From Daejeonella sp. JGW-45 (lineage in GTDB: Bacteria; Bacteroidota; Bacteroidia; Sphingobacteriales; Sphingobacteriaceae), in NCBI RefSeq assembly GCF_029360805.1, contig NZ_JARKNC010000001.1:558001-622000 (forward strand): a stretch of DNA of 64,000 nt. Reading direction: 5' to 3'. The translations under genes and the position numbers were made by a program. Positions 27,173 to 35,867 of this stretch are shown piece by piece (positions within the stretch are counted from its first letter, which is position 1; each line of letters opens with the position of its first letter). Under the pieces are notes generated by a model that saw only the letters and a program-made list of their open reading frames with translations, was not told where the DNA came from and did no database searches.

Positions 27173-27754
27173 TTAAGAAATGATCCTCGCCCTTAATTCA
27201 CTTAAATATTCGGGGGTCATGCCAAGATAAGAAGCTAGCAAATACTGGGGCACCCGTTGGATAAATTGGGGGAAATTCGCTGAAAAGTATCGATAGTTTT
27301 CTTCCCGTGAAAAGTCATAAAGATATCTGATCCTTACCTGGGTGGCCGCATTGGCAGTCTGATGTACCATTCTAAAATAACGCTCCATCTGCGGAAATTT
27401 CCTCAGCATATTTTCCTGTTCCTGAAGACCAAGAGCCCATACTTCAGATTTTTCAACTGCCTGAATGCAGAAGCTGGAGGCGGTTTGGTTTTGAAAAGAA
27501 AAATAGTCAGCCAGCCACCAGTGCTCAAGAGCAAACTGTGTGGTTTTTTCAACACCTTTTTCGTCGATAAAGAACATCCGCAGACATCCGCTGGAAACAA
27601 AATAGTTGAACTTGCAGATCTGTCCTTCTGTTAACAGATCCTCTTTCTTTTTCGAATGGATGATCTTAAAATAACCCAGGATAGAAGAAAGGTCTTCATC
27701 ATTTACTGCTATAAATTTGCGAATGTGATCCTGAAGAATTTGTGACATATACAA
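27173..27754 (-). CDS. Crp/Fnr family transcriptional regulator
   Basis: A 193-residue protein with an N-terminal cyclic-nucleotide-binding-like beta roll (residues about 25-115) and a degenerate C-terminal helix-turn-helix (YLLASYLGMTPEYLSELRARI). It lacks the Fnr cysteines. Such short regulators in Bacteroidota commonly sit next to the single gene they control, here the AhpD-like gene. ATG at 27748 (MSQILQDHIRK) is an equally good start. The ligand is unknown. Confidence 0.82.
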   Translation of the reverse strand: MYMSQILQDHIRKFIAVNDEDLSSILGYFKIIHSKKKEDLLTEGQICKFNYFVSSGCLRMFFIDEKGVEKTTQFALEHWWLADYFSFQNQTASSFCIQAVEKSEVWALGLQEQENMLRKFPQMERYFRMVHQTANAATQVRIRYLYDFSREENYRYFSANFPQFIQRVPQYLLASYLGMTPEYLSELRARIIS

Positions 27755-27821
27755 AGGTATTCGATTCCGGATGAAACTTTTATGTCTTATTAATTTCCAA
27801 GAGTGGTTGCTTAAAGCGGCT

Positions 27822-28157
27822 TCAGATAAGCGCAGATCCGTTTGGAACGTTACGTTCTACTGTTGACAAGACAATATCTCCATTTTCATCGGCAAAACCT
27901 GTCACAAGAAACTGCGATTGAAACCCTGCAATGTTCTTTTCAGCGAAATTAACGACCCCTATAACCTGGCGCCCAATTAATTCCTCTTTCGTATAATGTT
28001 TGGTAATCTGAGCGCTGCTCCACTTAAGACCGAGTTCACCAAAATCAACCTTGAGCTTATAAGCCGGCTTCCTAGCTTTAGGGAAATCGTAAACTTCCAG
28101 TACTGTTCCAACTCTTAATGCTACCTTTTCAAAGTCACTCCATTCTATTGTTTCCAT
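27822..28157 (-). CDS. csaA: tRNA-binding protein CsaA
   Basis: A 111-residue single OB-fold protein of the EMAP/tRNA-binding type. The start WSDFEKVALRVGTVLEV and KVDFGELGLKWSSAQITKHYTKEELIGRQVIGVVNF are clear family marks. CsaA binds tRNA and has chaperone-like activity in Bacillus. It is 18 nt downstream of the sulfatase start region on the same strand with no evident functional link. Confidence 0.92.
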   Translation of the reverse strand: METIEWSDFEKVALRVGTVLEVYDFPKARKPAYKLKVDFGELGLKWSSAQITKHYTKEELIGRQVIGVVNFAEKNIAGFQSQFLVTGFADENGDIVLSTVERNVPNGSALI

Positions 28158-28175
28158 TCTTGATCAATCGCATTA

Positions 28176-29723
28176 TTATTTTACAGTCGTTGTTCCATCC
28201 GGCCAGGCAACAGGCAGACCACTGCTTTTATATATAGGCATCTGCGCCTTATACGACTTCAGCATCTCACTAAGCTTCGCAGCCAGCTCTTTGGCTTTCT
28301 TGGGATTTGTTGCACTAATATCCTTTTTTTCACCCAGATCATCTTTAAGATTATAAAGCTCCAGCTTCTTCTGCTTCATCAAATAGATCAATTTCCAATC
28401 GCCTTGCCGGATGGCGCTTGCGTAACAGAATGCATTACTTTCATCGCTAGTCCAACGGTTAGGGTAATGCCATACAATAGCTCGGGAATCGTCTTTCAGC
28501 GCCGGATCTTTGAGGGACGGTATGAAGGTTATCCCGTCGACCGTCTGCTTTGTTGACACATTGCGGATCCCGGCCATTTCCAGAATTGTCGGAAAAAAAT
28601 CATTGATGTGAACATTCTGGCCCGAAACCGATCCCGCCTTCGTGACACCCGGCCATTTTACAAGCATCGGTTCACGGATTCCACCTTCATATAAAGAGCC
28701 TTTTCCGGCTTTAAGCGGATAGTTATGGGTATAAGCTTCGCCTCCGCGGGGAGGAACTAAGCTGAGTCCACCGTTATCAGATATGAACATAATGATCGTA
28801 TTATCAGCTATTTTCTTCTCTTCAAGCATATCCATCACATCCCCCAGGCTCTTATCCATTCCCTCGATCAAGCTGGCATATTTCGCCTCAATACTGTCAA
28901 CCCCCTTGTCCAGATACTTTTTCAAAAACCTCGGATCACCCTCGATAGGAGTATGTACGGCATAGTGAGACAAATACAAGAAAAATGGCTTCTTGTATTT
29001 TATCGGATCAGCTACTGCCTTTATCGCTTCTAGGGTCAAGGCTTCTGTCAGAAAGATATCTGAGCCATAATATTCTCCCAATCCGGGCACAGCGTTTAAC
29101 ATCAGCGGCCGGCCTGGATTGTTCCCATAATTCTCCTCTCCATAATAACTTTCAGGATGACCTATTGAACTGCCTGCTATGTTCACTACAAATCCTAGGT
29201 TTCGTGGGTTGGATGCCGGGGTACCAAATGGCCCCCAATGTGCCTTTCCTACATGTGCGGTGAAATATCCGGCGTCTTTAAGTAATTGCGGCAAAGGTGT
29301 AGCGTTTACGGTCGCAGGGATTGACGGGCCAGAACTTATACCATTCAGATTCCAGGAAGGCGAGGTAAATAAGTCATCTGCATAATCAGTAAGCTTATCT
29401 TTCTCAGGAGATGTCCAGTTAGTTACCCGATGCCGTGCCGCACTCATCCCGGTAAGGAAACTCACCCGTGTTGGTGTGCAGACTGAATTAGCATAGGCAT
29501 TCGTAAACTTCGTACCTTGTGCCGCGAGACGTTCCATATTGGGCGTTTTATAACGCTTGTTCATTTCCGTAACCCCGTCCGCGAAAGGTACAGACGTATC
29601 CTGCCAGCCCATATCGTCAACCATAAAAACAATGATGTTGGGACTATTTTGGGAAAAGGCCATCCCCGATGCTAATATTAAAGCAATGAGTATAAATAAT
29701 TGTCGTTTCAGAATCATAAGCAT
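28176..29723 (-). CDS. Arylsulfatase-type sulfatase, secreted
   Basis: A 515-residue sulfatase with a signal peptide ending near residue 25 (ASGMAFSQ). Asp36 and Asp37 are predicted calcium ligands; the formylglycine site is Cys82 in CTPTR, the CxPxR form recognised by FGE or anaerobic maturases. It belongs to the arylsulfatase A group. It should remove sulfate from polysaccharides or glycosaminoglycans in the periplasm. No SusC/SusD or maturase gene is within the window, so it appears solitary. Confidence 0.9.
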   Translation of the reverse strand: MLMILKRQLFILIALILASGMAFSQNSPNIIVFMVDDMGWQDTSVPFADGVTEMNKRYKTPNMERLAAQGTKFTNAYANSVCTPTRVSFLTGMSAARHRVTNWTSPEKDKLTDYADDLFTSPSWNLNGISSGPSIPATVNATPLPQLLKDAGYFTAHVGKAHWGPFGTPASNPRNLGFVVNIAGSSIGHPESYYGEENYGNNPGRPLMLNAVPGLGEYYGSDIFLTEALTLEAIKAVADPIKYKKPFFLYLSHYAVHTPIEGDPRFLKKYLDKGVDSIEAKYASLIEGMDKSLGDVMDMLEEKKIADNTIIMFISDNGGLSLVPPRGGEAYTHNYPLKAGKGSLYEGGIREPMLVKWPGVTKAGSVSGQNVHINDFFPTILEMAGIRNVSTKQTVDGITFIPSLKDPALKDDSRAIVWHYPNRWTSDESNAFCYASAIRQGDWKLIYLMKQKKLELYNLKDDLGEKKDISATNPKKAKELAAKLSEMLKSYKAQMPIYKSSGLPVAWPDGTTTVK

Positions 29724-29834
29724 AGTTTACATTCCCTGGCTAAAAATGAATAGCGATAGAATCGTATAAAAAGTACAAAATTACCATATTAAAGCTATAA
29801 TTCAATAAATTATGTCCGTCAGGTGCTAATGAAC

Positions 29835-29842
29835 TACCTTTG
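29835..29842 (+). promoter_or_regulatory. -7 box immediately before rlmI-like gene
   Basis: TACCTTTG (29835-29842) ends five bases before the ATG at 29848; transcription should begin at or very near the start codon, giving a leaderless or almost leaderless message. Confidence 0.5.
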
Positions 29843-29847
29843 CAGAT

Positions 29848-31035
29848 ATGTTCAAAGTCAGATTAAAAAAAGGTAAAGAGAAAGCGGTCAGGCAATTGCA
29901 CCCTTGGGTGTTTTCGGGGGCAATAGAAAATATAAAGGGTGCACCTCAAAACGGGGATATCGTGATGGTGAACGATAATAGCGACAACTTTCTTGCCTAC
30001 GGGTTTTTTAATGATAAATCGCGCGTGGCCGTTCGTCTGCTGGAATGGAACCTTGAAACTGAAATTAACGAAGACTGGTGGCGTAAAAAGATTGCAAAAG
30101 CGGTAAAAAGCCGGGAACACTTGTATACGGGGGATACAAATACTTATCGCCTGATCTTTAGTGAGGCAGATTTCATCCCCGGGCTGATAGTGGACCAATA
30201 TGCTGATTTCCTCTCCGTTCAAATACTTACCAGCGGCATAGAAAGGATAAAGCCGATAGTCATTGAAGAACTTCAAAAGCTTCTGGATCCTAAGGGAATA
30301 TTTGACCGCAGCGATGCTTCTGCACGTGCCCATGAAGGAATGGAGACATCTTCAGGCGGCGTCCTGGCAGGACTGCAGCCTCCTGATTTTGTCAGTGTAA
30401 AAGAGAATGGCATCTTTTATCATGTAAATATTGCTGATGGTCAAAAATCTGGCTTCTATTGTGATCAGCGTGATAATCGCAGAATGGTTGCAGATCATTC
30501 GAGTGGCAGAAAAGTCCTTGACTGCTTTTCTTATTCCGGTGGCTTTAGCCTGAATGCTTTTAGAGCAGGCGCATCGGAAGTTGTAAGTGTAGATAGCTCA
30601 GGCCTTGCAATTGAAACGTTAAGACGTAATATTGAAATAAATGACTTCAGTAAGATCCCGCACAGGTTAATTCAATCAGACGTCAATAAGCAATTGAGGC
30701 TGTTCCGTGAAACCAATGAGACATTTGATCTGATCATTCTCGATCCGCCGAAATACGCACCTTCACGGTCCGCGTTAACAAAGGCATCAAGAGCATATAA
30801 GGACCTGAACCGTCTTGCAATGCTCCTGCTGAATGAGGGCGGCCTCCTGGCCACGTTTTCATGCTCCGGGGCGGTCGATATCAATACATTTAAACAGATC
30901 CTTGCCTGGGCTGCGCTCGACGCCGGCAAAGAGGTCCAGTTTATAGAACAATTCGCGCAGCCGGCAGATCATCCGGTAAGGTCATCTTTTCCGGAAGGAG
31001 AGTATTTGAAGGGTTTGCTGTGCAGGGTGAACTGA
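29848..31035 (+). CDS. rlmI: 23S rRNA m5C methyltransferase, RlmI-like
   Basis: A 395-residue class I methyltransferase with an N-terminal PUA domain (VFSGAIENIKG), the middle segment QKSGFYCDQRDNRRMV, the SAM motif LDCFSYSGGFSLNAF and the catalytic LDPPKYAPSR. E. coli RlmI modifies C1962 of 23S rRNA; the same target is likely but not proven here. Full length for the family. It is divergent from the sulfatase and convergent with terC. Confidence 0.9.
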   Translation: MFKVRLKKGKEKAVRQLHPWVFSGAIENIKGAPQNGDIVMVNDNSDNFLAYGFFNDKSRVAVRLLEWNLETEINEDWWRKKIAKAVKSREHLYTGDTNTYRLIFSEADFIPGLIVDQYADFLSVQILTSGIERIKPIVIEELQKLLDPKGIFDRSDASARAHEGMETSSGGVLAGLQPPDFVSVKENGIFYHVNIADGQKSGFYCDQRDNRRMVADHSSGRKVLDCFSYSGGFSLNAFRAGASEVVSVDSSGLAIETLRRNIEINDFSKIPHRLIQSDVNKQLRLFRETNETFDLIILDPPKYAPSRSALTKASRAYKDLNRLAMLLLNEGGLLATFSCSGAVDINTFKQILAWAALDAGKEVQFIEQFAQPADHPVRSSFPEGEYLKGLLCRVN

Positions 31036-31046
31036 TTACTTCGGCA

Positions 31047-31826
31047 CTATTTCTCCTCAGGTACGTTTTTAAGCTTAACCGGCTTAGCGCTACCTGTTTT
31101 CATCTTGAGGTTCAACATTTCAACCAGTACAGAGAATGCCATGGCAAAATAGATATATCCTTTCGGTATATGCTGATCTAAACCTTCCGCTAAAAGGGAT
31201 ACTCCGATCAATAGAAGAAAAGACAAAGCCAGCATCTTCACGGTAGGATGCTTATTAACGAAATTGCTGATCCCTCCGGCAGACACCATCATAACTATTA
31301 CAGCAATTATCACGGCTGCTATCATCACCCAAATGTGGTCGGCCATACCAACGGCGGTGATTACAGAATCTAATGAGAATACTATGTCGAGAAGCAGGAT
31401 CTGAAATATTACGCCGCTAAATGTAACAACTGTCTTAGCCTGCACCGCATGCTCGTCGCCCTCCAGTTTTTCATGTATTTCACGTGTGCTTTTGTAAATA
31501 AGAAAGAGTCCGCCAATAATGAGTATCAGGTCGCGCCCGGAAATGGCCAGTTTTTCGTACCATTCTCCTGAACTTAAACCAACCCAGTCTGCCATATTGA
31601 ATAATGGAGAAGTTAGACGCATAATCCAGGTGAGCGACAGCAACAGCAGCACCCTGGTGATCATCGCCAGAGCAAGTCCAACCTGCCTGGCTTTCTTCTG
31701 CTGATTTGCCGGAAGCTTCGAAGCCATGATCGAAATAAATATGATATTATCTATTCCCAGCACTATCTCAAGTACTGTCAGGGTAACAAGGGAGATCCAG
31801 ATCTCAGGATTCGAAAGCCATTCCAT
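31047..31826 (-). CDS. TerC family integral membrane protein
   Basis: A 259-residue protein with about seven transmembrane helices. EIVLGIDNIIFISI and DIVFSLDSVITAVGM carry the paired acidic residues typical of the TerC/Alx family, which transports or senses metal ions, often manganese. It lacks CBS or CorC domains. No riboswitch of the yybP type is visible upstream. Confidence 0.9.
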   Translation of the reverse strand: MEWLSNPEIWISLVTLTVLEIVLGIDNIIFISIMASKLPANQQKKARQVGLALAMITRVLLLLSLTWIMRLTSPLFNMADWVGLSSGEWYEKLAISGRDLILIIGGLFLIYKSTREIHEKLEGDEHAVQAKTVVTFSGVIFQILLLDIVFSLDSVITAVGMADHIWVMIAAVIIAVIVMMVSAGGISNFVNKHPTVKMLALSFLLLIGVSLLAEGLDQHIPKGYIYFAMAFSVLVEMLNLKMKTGSAKPVKLKNVPEEK

Positions 31827-31869
31827 AGTTCAGTGTTTCTGCAAAAGTAATTAATTGCGGTTACTATAA

Positions 31870-31905
31870 ACAAAAAAACCTCCCGGAAGTTCCGGAAGGT
31901 TTTAA
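31870..31905 (-). terminator. Terminator after the beta-repeat protein gene
   Basis: A stem AAAACCT-C-CCGGA / TCCGG-A-AGGTTTT with a three-base loop and a T-run on the minus strand. It lies about 17 nt after the stop at 31922. Confidence 0.8.
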
Positions 31906-31921
31906 AACATTTAAAGCAGTA

Positions 31922-33154
31922 TTAAAGAAATTTCACCCCGCCGTAATTTGACTTGATGGTAATCTTTGAATCTGACCCTTTGCCCATGCTTCCCTTATAA
32001 TTCTTCGTTGGGTTCCATGACTTTGTCTTGCTGGCGTCTGTCATCTGATTTACGAGGTTCATCTTTTGATTATTATAGTTGAATCCGGCATAGCTTACAG
32101 TAACATCAAAGTTAAAATCAGCGTTTTCGTCTATCCCGAGAGTAACCCCTGAGTAAGACGAATTAATGTTCAAGCTCTTGACATTTTTATCTACATCATC
32201 GATTTTAAAGCCGCTGGCATAAGCTAATTCGAAGTTCCCCCCATTGCTAAGCGTGGCAATTTTAGCATTGCTATATTTTATAGTCGCATTTATCTTTTCA
32301 GCACGCGATAGCTTCAGGCCACTGTATGACACATTAAGGTTTCCATTCGCGTATTCCTCCATGGTAGCTGAACCATAGCTTATTTTTACCTGGTTAGCCG
32401 GATTATCCAATCTTCCGGATTTAAAGGAACCGTAGGAACTACTAATATTTACAGGACCTGAAAAATCGGGAACGGTTGTACTACCATGACGATTATGTAT
32501 GTCCAATGCATTTTTAGCCGGCATATAGATCACATAATTTATCTGCACACCGCGTCTTTCCTCTTTTCCATTTCTGATACGGGTCCAGATATTCATCGTG
32601 CTCTTTTCGATCGTTGTTTTAAAACTGATGAGATCATTCTGACGAAGATCGGTGATCTTTACTTTATCGAGCAGCTCCTGAGCACCATTATCAGTGGCTT
32701 CAAAAGCTTTTACCTCAACATCAACTTTTATTTCGTTCTTATTCCAGACGTGAACTTCAACTTTGCCATATTGGTTATTGATCGCAAGCTTATCGCTTTT
32801 ATTCACCGAATAAGTTTTGCTGATGATCCTGCTTTTCTCCGCAGTCCCCACAAGCTCCCTAGGCTCCGGATCCGGCTCATCCTGACCTTCAACTATTACT
32901 TCAATATCTCCAACTTCGCTGCCGATCTGATCTGCAACAGAGGCAACAGCATCGCCTACTCTTTCGAAATCGATCTTATTTATTTCGAAAGCAACTGTTC
33001 TGAAGACATTTGAGATTTCTTTCGAAATATTCCGGGTATCGATCCTGATGGTATTATGCTTATGTTCCTTAACGTCGGACTGCCCCACTGCCACCTGCGC
33101 TAAAAGAAGACTAAGAGCTACGAGAGCAAGCTTCTTAAATCTGTTGTGTATCAT
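31922..33154 (-). CDS. Secreted beta-repeat protein (DUF4097-like), ECF-cassette effector
   Basis: A 410-residue exported protein; the start is the ATG at 33152-33154, giving the signal peptide FKKLALVALSLLLAQVAVGQ. Residues about 110-400 are built of short beta-strand repeats of roughly 20-25 residues (ISSSYGSFKSGRL, VKISYGSATMEEY, LNVSYSGLKLSRA, INSSYSGVTLGID), the stacked-strand pattern of DUF4097/putative adhesin proteins. Its start overlaps the end of the anti-sigma gene by 20 bases, so the three genes sigma/anti-sigma/effector are translated together. Function unknown; surface or periplasmic. Confidence 0.82.
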   Translation of the reverse strand: MIHNRFKKLALVALSLLLAQVAVGQSDVKEHKHNTIRIDTRNISKEISNVFRTVAFEINKIDFERVGDAVASVADQIGSEVGDIEVIVEGQDEPDPEPRELVGTAEKSRIISKTYSVNKSDKLAINNQYGKVEVHVWNKNEIKVDVEVKAFEATDNGAQELLDKVKITDLRQNDLISFKTTIEKSTMNIWTRIRNGKEERRGVQINYVIYMPAKNALDIHNRHGSTTVPDFSGPVNISSSYGSFKSGRLDNPANQVKISYGSATMEEYANGNLNVSYSGLKLSRAEKINATIKYSNAKIATLSNGGNFELAYASGFKIDDVDKNVKSLNINSSYSGVTLGIDENADFNFDVTVSYAGFNYNNQKMNLVNQMTDASKTKSWNPTKNYKGSMGKGSDSKITIKSNYGGVKFL

Positions 33155-33701
33155 CTTTTTGTTCTTTTTTAACCTTATTAATTTGTTGAATAACATTGAG
33201 CTGCTGATTTAACAATTCTGTTTGTATCTGCAAGTTCTGGATCATGGCCCTTACTGTTTCCTCCTGGTTAGGACTGGCTGGCAGATCACTCTTTAATTTC
33301 TGATAATTAGCGTCCATTTTGCGGATTTCCGCAGAGAACTCATTAAATAACTGAGGTTCTTCTTTTTCTATCTGCTTCAGCTCGCTTCGCTTAATTTCAA
33401 TTAAGGTAGCGTAGTGGACCTGCTGCCTGGCTAACTGAGGGTCAATGTTACTCAAGTCCATCACCTCCTTTTTGTTGTACTGATATCCCCCGAGAGCCAC
33501 AGCCACCACAACAACAACAGTAGCCGCTATTTTCAGCAAAAAGCTCAATCGTACTACCTTTTCCGTTTTCCTGACAGGGGAACCACTTAAGCGCTTCTCA
33601 TCCAACTGCTTCTCTATTTTATCCCATAAAGCAGGAGGCGGATCAAACTGATCAAACTCCTTCCTATTATCCCTGACAAAATTTTCTAATCTATCATTCA
33701 T
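33135..33701 (-). CDS. Putative anti-sigma factor
   Basis: A 188-residue single-pass membrane protein. Residues 1-50 are cytoplasmic with the motif FDPPPALWDKIEKQL typical of Bacteroidota anti-sigma regions, residues 53-73 form a transmembrane helix, and the remainder is a long periplasmic coiled coil rich in Gln, Glu and Lys. It follows the ECF sigma gene and precedes the beta-repeat gene with overlap, which supports the assignment. No zinc-binding anti-sigma motif is present. Confidence 0.78.
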   Translation of the reverse strand: MNDRLENFVRDNRKEFDQFDPPPALWDKIEKQLDEKRLSGSPVRKTEKVVRLSFLLKIAATVVVVVAVALGGYQYNKKEVMDLSNIDPQLARQQVHYATLIEIKRSELKQIEKEEPQLFNEFSAEIRKMDANYQKLKSDLPASPNQEETVRAMIQNLQIQTELLNQQLNVIQQINKVKKEQKDDTQQI

Positions 33702-33747
33702 CTTTAATCTCTCCCTGCCCCTTCCCCAAGAGGCATATTTTTATTTA

Positions 33748-34311
33748 TTAATTATAACCTATTCCTTTGTTCCTCAATATTTCGGCAAGTTTCCTTCTCG
33801 CTCTCATAAACTGTGTCCTGGAGGTATTCTCACTGATCCGCAAAATATGCGAGATCTCTTCATGATCGTAACCCTCTAACAGGTACAGCGTCAGTACTAC
33901 CCGGTAACCATCCGGAAGCTGTTGGATGGCCGTTCGTACCTGCCGCACCTGCAATTCCATTTCTTCATTGTCAGACATTTCCGTATCCGGGATTGCCTCC
34001 ACATCCGTGTCATCAATTGATATCAGTTCTATCTTACGTTTACGAAGCTGGCTGATCGATTTATTGATCACTATCTGCTTCATCCACAGCCCAAAGGTTG
34101 TCTCCTGCCTGAAGTCTCCAATTCTTCCGAAAGCATCAATAAATGCTTCCTGTAATACATCTGCCGCCTCGTCCTGGTTGTTAACTATACGCATAGCTAT
34201 GTTATACATAGCTCTTGAATAGAGCTTGTACAGGTCGTTATGCGCCTTTCTACTACCGTTTCTGCATTCGACGACAAGGTCATAATGCTGATCTACGTAA
34301 ACAGCTTCCAA
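33748..34311 (-). CDS. ECF-type RNA polymerase sigma factor
   Basis: A 187-residue sigma-70 family protein with region 2 (MYNIAMRIVNNQDEAADVLQEAFIDAF) and region 4 (QLPDGYRVVLTLYLLEGYDHEEISHILRISENTSRTQFMRARRKL). Regions 1 and 3 are absent, as in ECF sigmas. It heads a three-gene cassette with a membrane anti-sigma and an exported beta-repeat protein, suggesting response to an envelope signal. The 293-nt upstream interval holds only a palindrome at 34457-34479. Confidence 0.93.
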   Translation of the reverse strand: MEAVYVDQHYDLVVECRNGSRKAHNDLYKLYSRAMYNIAMRIVNNQDEAADVLQEAFIDAFGRIGDFRQETTFGLWMKQIVINKSISQLRKRKIELISIDDTDVEAIPDTEMSDNEEMELQVRQVRTAIQQLPDGYRVVLTLYLLEGYDHEEISHILRISENTSRTQFMRARRKLAEILRNKGIGYN

Positions 34312-34456
34312 ATTTTTACGTGTTTCTTATTCAAGAGACGCAGAGATTTTCCCGGCGTTGCATGAGGTGTGAGAAATATTGTGCAGATAGGCTTATTTTG
34401 CGTTAATTGGTGTTTTTAGCATATATAAAGTTCATTTCCAGATCAAATAGGGGCTT

Positions 34457-34479
34457 TTTTCAGCCAAATTCGCTGAAAA
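34457..34479. other. Palindrome upstream of the ECF sigma gene
   Basis: TTTTCAGC and GCTGAAAA flank a seven-base CAAATTC spacer. There is no T-run on either side in the right orientation, so an operator or processing site is more likely than a terminator. Nothing else is recognisable between 34312 and 34604. Confidence 0.4.
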
Positions 34480-34604
34480 GATTTCCTTAGACCGGTGCTT
34501 CGTGTACTAAAGGTGTTATTATACTTAAATATACCAGATAAAATACTTCTGCAATAAGAAATGGATGAACGGACTAGACGCTGTGCAAGGAAAAAGGTCG
34601 TGCA

Positions 34605-35138
34605 TTAACTACCAAGAAAACCATCAATCCTTTTAATCGCGTTGCTCAGCCTCTCCTTATCCGTTCCGGAAATCAAATAATATTTGGCATCCAGGGTTTT
34701 CAATTCCTTATGCCAAACTTCCATAAAATACTCCCGGAGATGGGGAAAATCCCGGAGAGGATCATCCTGCCAGGGCAGGTCGATATCCATCAGGAGATAC
34801 AAGTCATAAGGGTGTTTTGGAAGCTCATCTAAAACTTCCTGGGGCGACTTCCCGAACATCTGGTCGCTCCAGATCTTTACGGTGATGAACGTTGTATCGC
34901 AGATAAGGATCTTATTTGCTTTGGGAAGCAGGCTCCTCTCAAGCTCCAGCTGCCCGCGAAACATATTTATTTCGTCTTGCCAGGTACATGGTTCAGTAAG
35001 AGCCGCACAATATTCACGGGCAAACTCCGGAACCCAGACCGTATGATAATGAGCTGCAAGCTGGGCGGAAATAGTGGATTTCCCCGTAGACTCGGGACCT
35101 ACGACCGCTATTTTGAATATTGAACGGTCCTGGTTCAT
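34605..35138 (-). CDS. NadR-like ribosylnicotinamide kinase (ATP-binding)
   Basis: A 177-residue P-loop kinase. Walker A GPESTGKS is at residues 14-21, followed by VPEFAREY and the Asp-rich segment LLMDIDLPWQDDPLRD. This matches the kinase half of NadR without the adenylyltransferase or regulatory domains. It overlaps pnuC by four bases (35135-35138), so the transporter and kinase are made together: nicotinamide riboside would be imported and trapped as NMN. A thiamine or other nucleoside substrate cannot be excluded. Confidence 0.85.
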   Translation of the reverse strand: MNQDRSIFKIAVVGPESTGKSTISAQLAAHYHTVWVPEFAREYCAALTEPCTWQDEINMFRGQLELERSLLPKANKILICDTTFITVKIWSDQMFGKSPQEVLDELPKHPYDLYLLMDIDLPWQDDPLRDFPHLREYFMEVWHKELKTLDAKYYLISGTDKERLSNAIKRIDGFLGS

Positions 35139-35770
35139 CCGGCAGCCTTAACAGAGTTTTTCGGGCCTTGGGAACGGAACTCACGACGCCATTCAACATA
35201 TCCCATAGCGGCAATGTAAATATATAATGCATACATACCTGCAGTTAAATGAAGATCTTTGGCTACATACACGCCCACGTAAATTATATCTACAAAGATC
35301 CAAATCAGCCAGTTCTCTATGACCTTGCGCGCAAGGAAGATCTGTGCTACGAGGCTGCAGGCCGTACAAAAGCTGTCTACAAAAGGAAACGACGCGTCTG
35401 TGCCTTTATATAGAAAAGTGCCGAGGCCGGCTGTAAAAACAGCAATGCCAATAACCGATAATATTATTTCCTTTAGCGTTATCGTCGAAACCGGAACTTT
35501 TAATTCTAAATCCTTCCGGCTCCAGAAATACCAGCCATACAGATTCATGATAAGAAAATAAACCTGCAACCCCATATCTGCATACAGCCTCGCATCCCAA
35601 AAAATAAAAATGTAGATGATTACGCTGACTATAGCGAAAGGCCAGTTCAGGATCTTGTTTTTCGCTGCAAGATAAACACACAAAATCCCGGTGATGACCC
35701 CGAAGGTTTCAAGAATGTTCTGGTTTTTAAGCCAATCAGCTACGGAATCTGAGAGAGTAAGGAGGATCAT
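35135..35770 (-). CDS. pnuC: PnuC-family vitamin transporter
   Basis: A 211-residue membrane protein with about seven helices. The family marks NLYGWYFW and ENWLIWIFVDIIYVGVY are present. PnuC takes up nicotinamide riboside by facilitated diffusion driven by phosphorylation, which fits the partner kinase gene it overlaps. Members of the same family move thiamine (PnuT); no TPP riboswitch precedes this gene, so the nicotinamide role is favoured. A palindromic repeat lies immediately upstream. Confidence 0.85.
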   Translation of the reverse strand: MILLTLSDSVADWLKNQNILETFGVITGILCVYLAAKNKILNWPFAIVSVIIYIFIFWDARLYADMGLQVYFLIMNLYGWYFWSRKDLELKVPVSTITLKEIILSVIGIAVFTAGLGTFLYKGTDASFPFVDSFCTACSLVAQIFLARKVIENWLIWIFVDIIYVGVYVAKDLHLTAGMYALYIYIAAMGYVEWRREFRSQGPKNSVKAAG

Positions 35771-35783
35771 CGATCAAATATAC

Positions 35784-35867
35784 GTTGCTTCGCTTCGCTC
35801 GCAATGACATAATAACAATTGTCACTGTGAAAAAAGGAGAACGTCATTGCGAGCGAAGCGAAACAAC
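35784..35867. repeat. Long palindromic intergenic repeat (25-nt arms)
   Basis: Arms 35784-35808 and 35843-35867 are reverse complements with one mismatch, containing the self-similar core cgcttcgctcgcaatgac / gtcattgcgagcgaagcg. The right arm touches the stop codon of the adjacent lipoprotein gene. It looks like a REP/MITE-type dispersed element. Confidence 0.8.

Noticed and set aside
32486-33013. A 175-codon open frame on the plus strand
   Set aside because: It lies opposite the beta-repeat effector gene and is a shadow of its repetitive coding sequence.
35135-35860. Thiamine (PnuT) rather than nicotinamide function based on a riboswitch
   Set aside because: No THI-box sequence occurs upstream of this gene; only a palindromic repeat is present.
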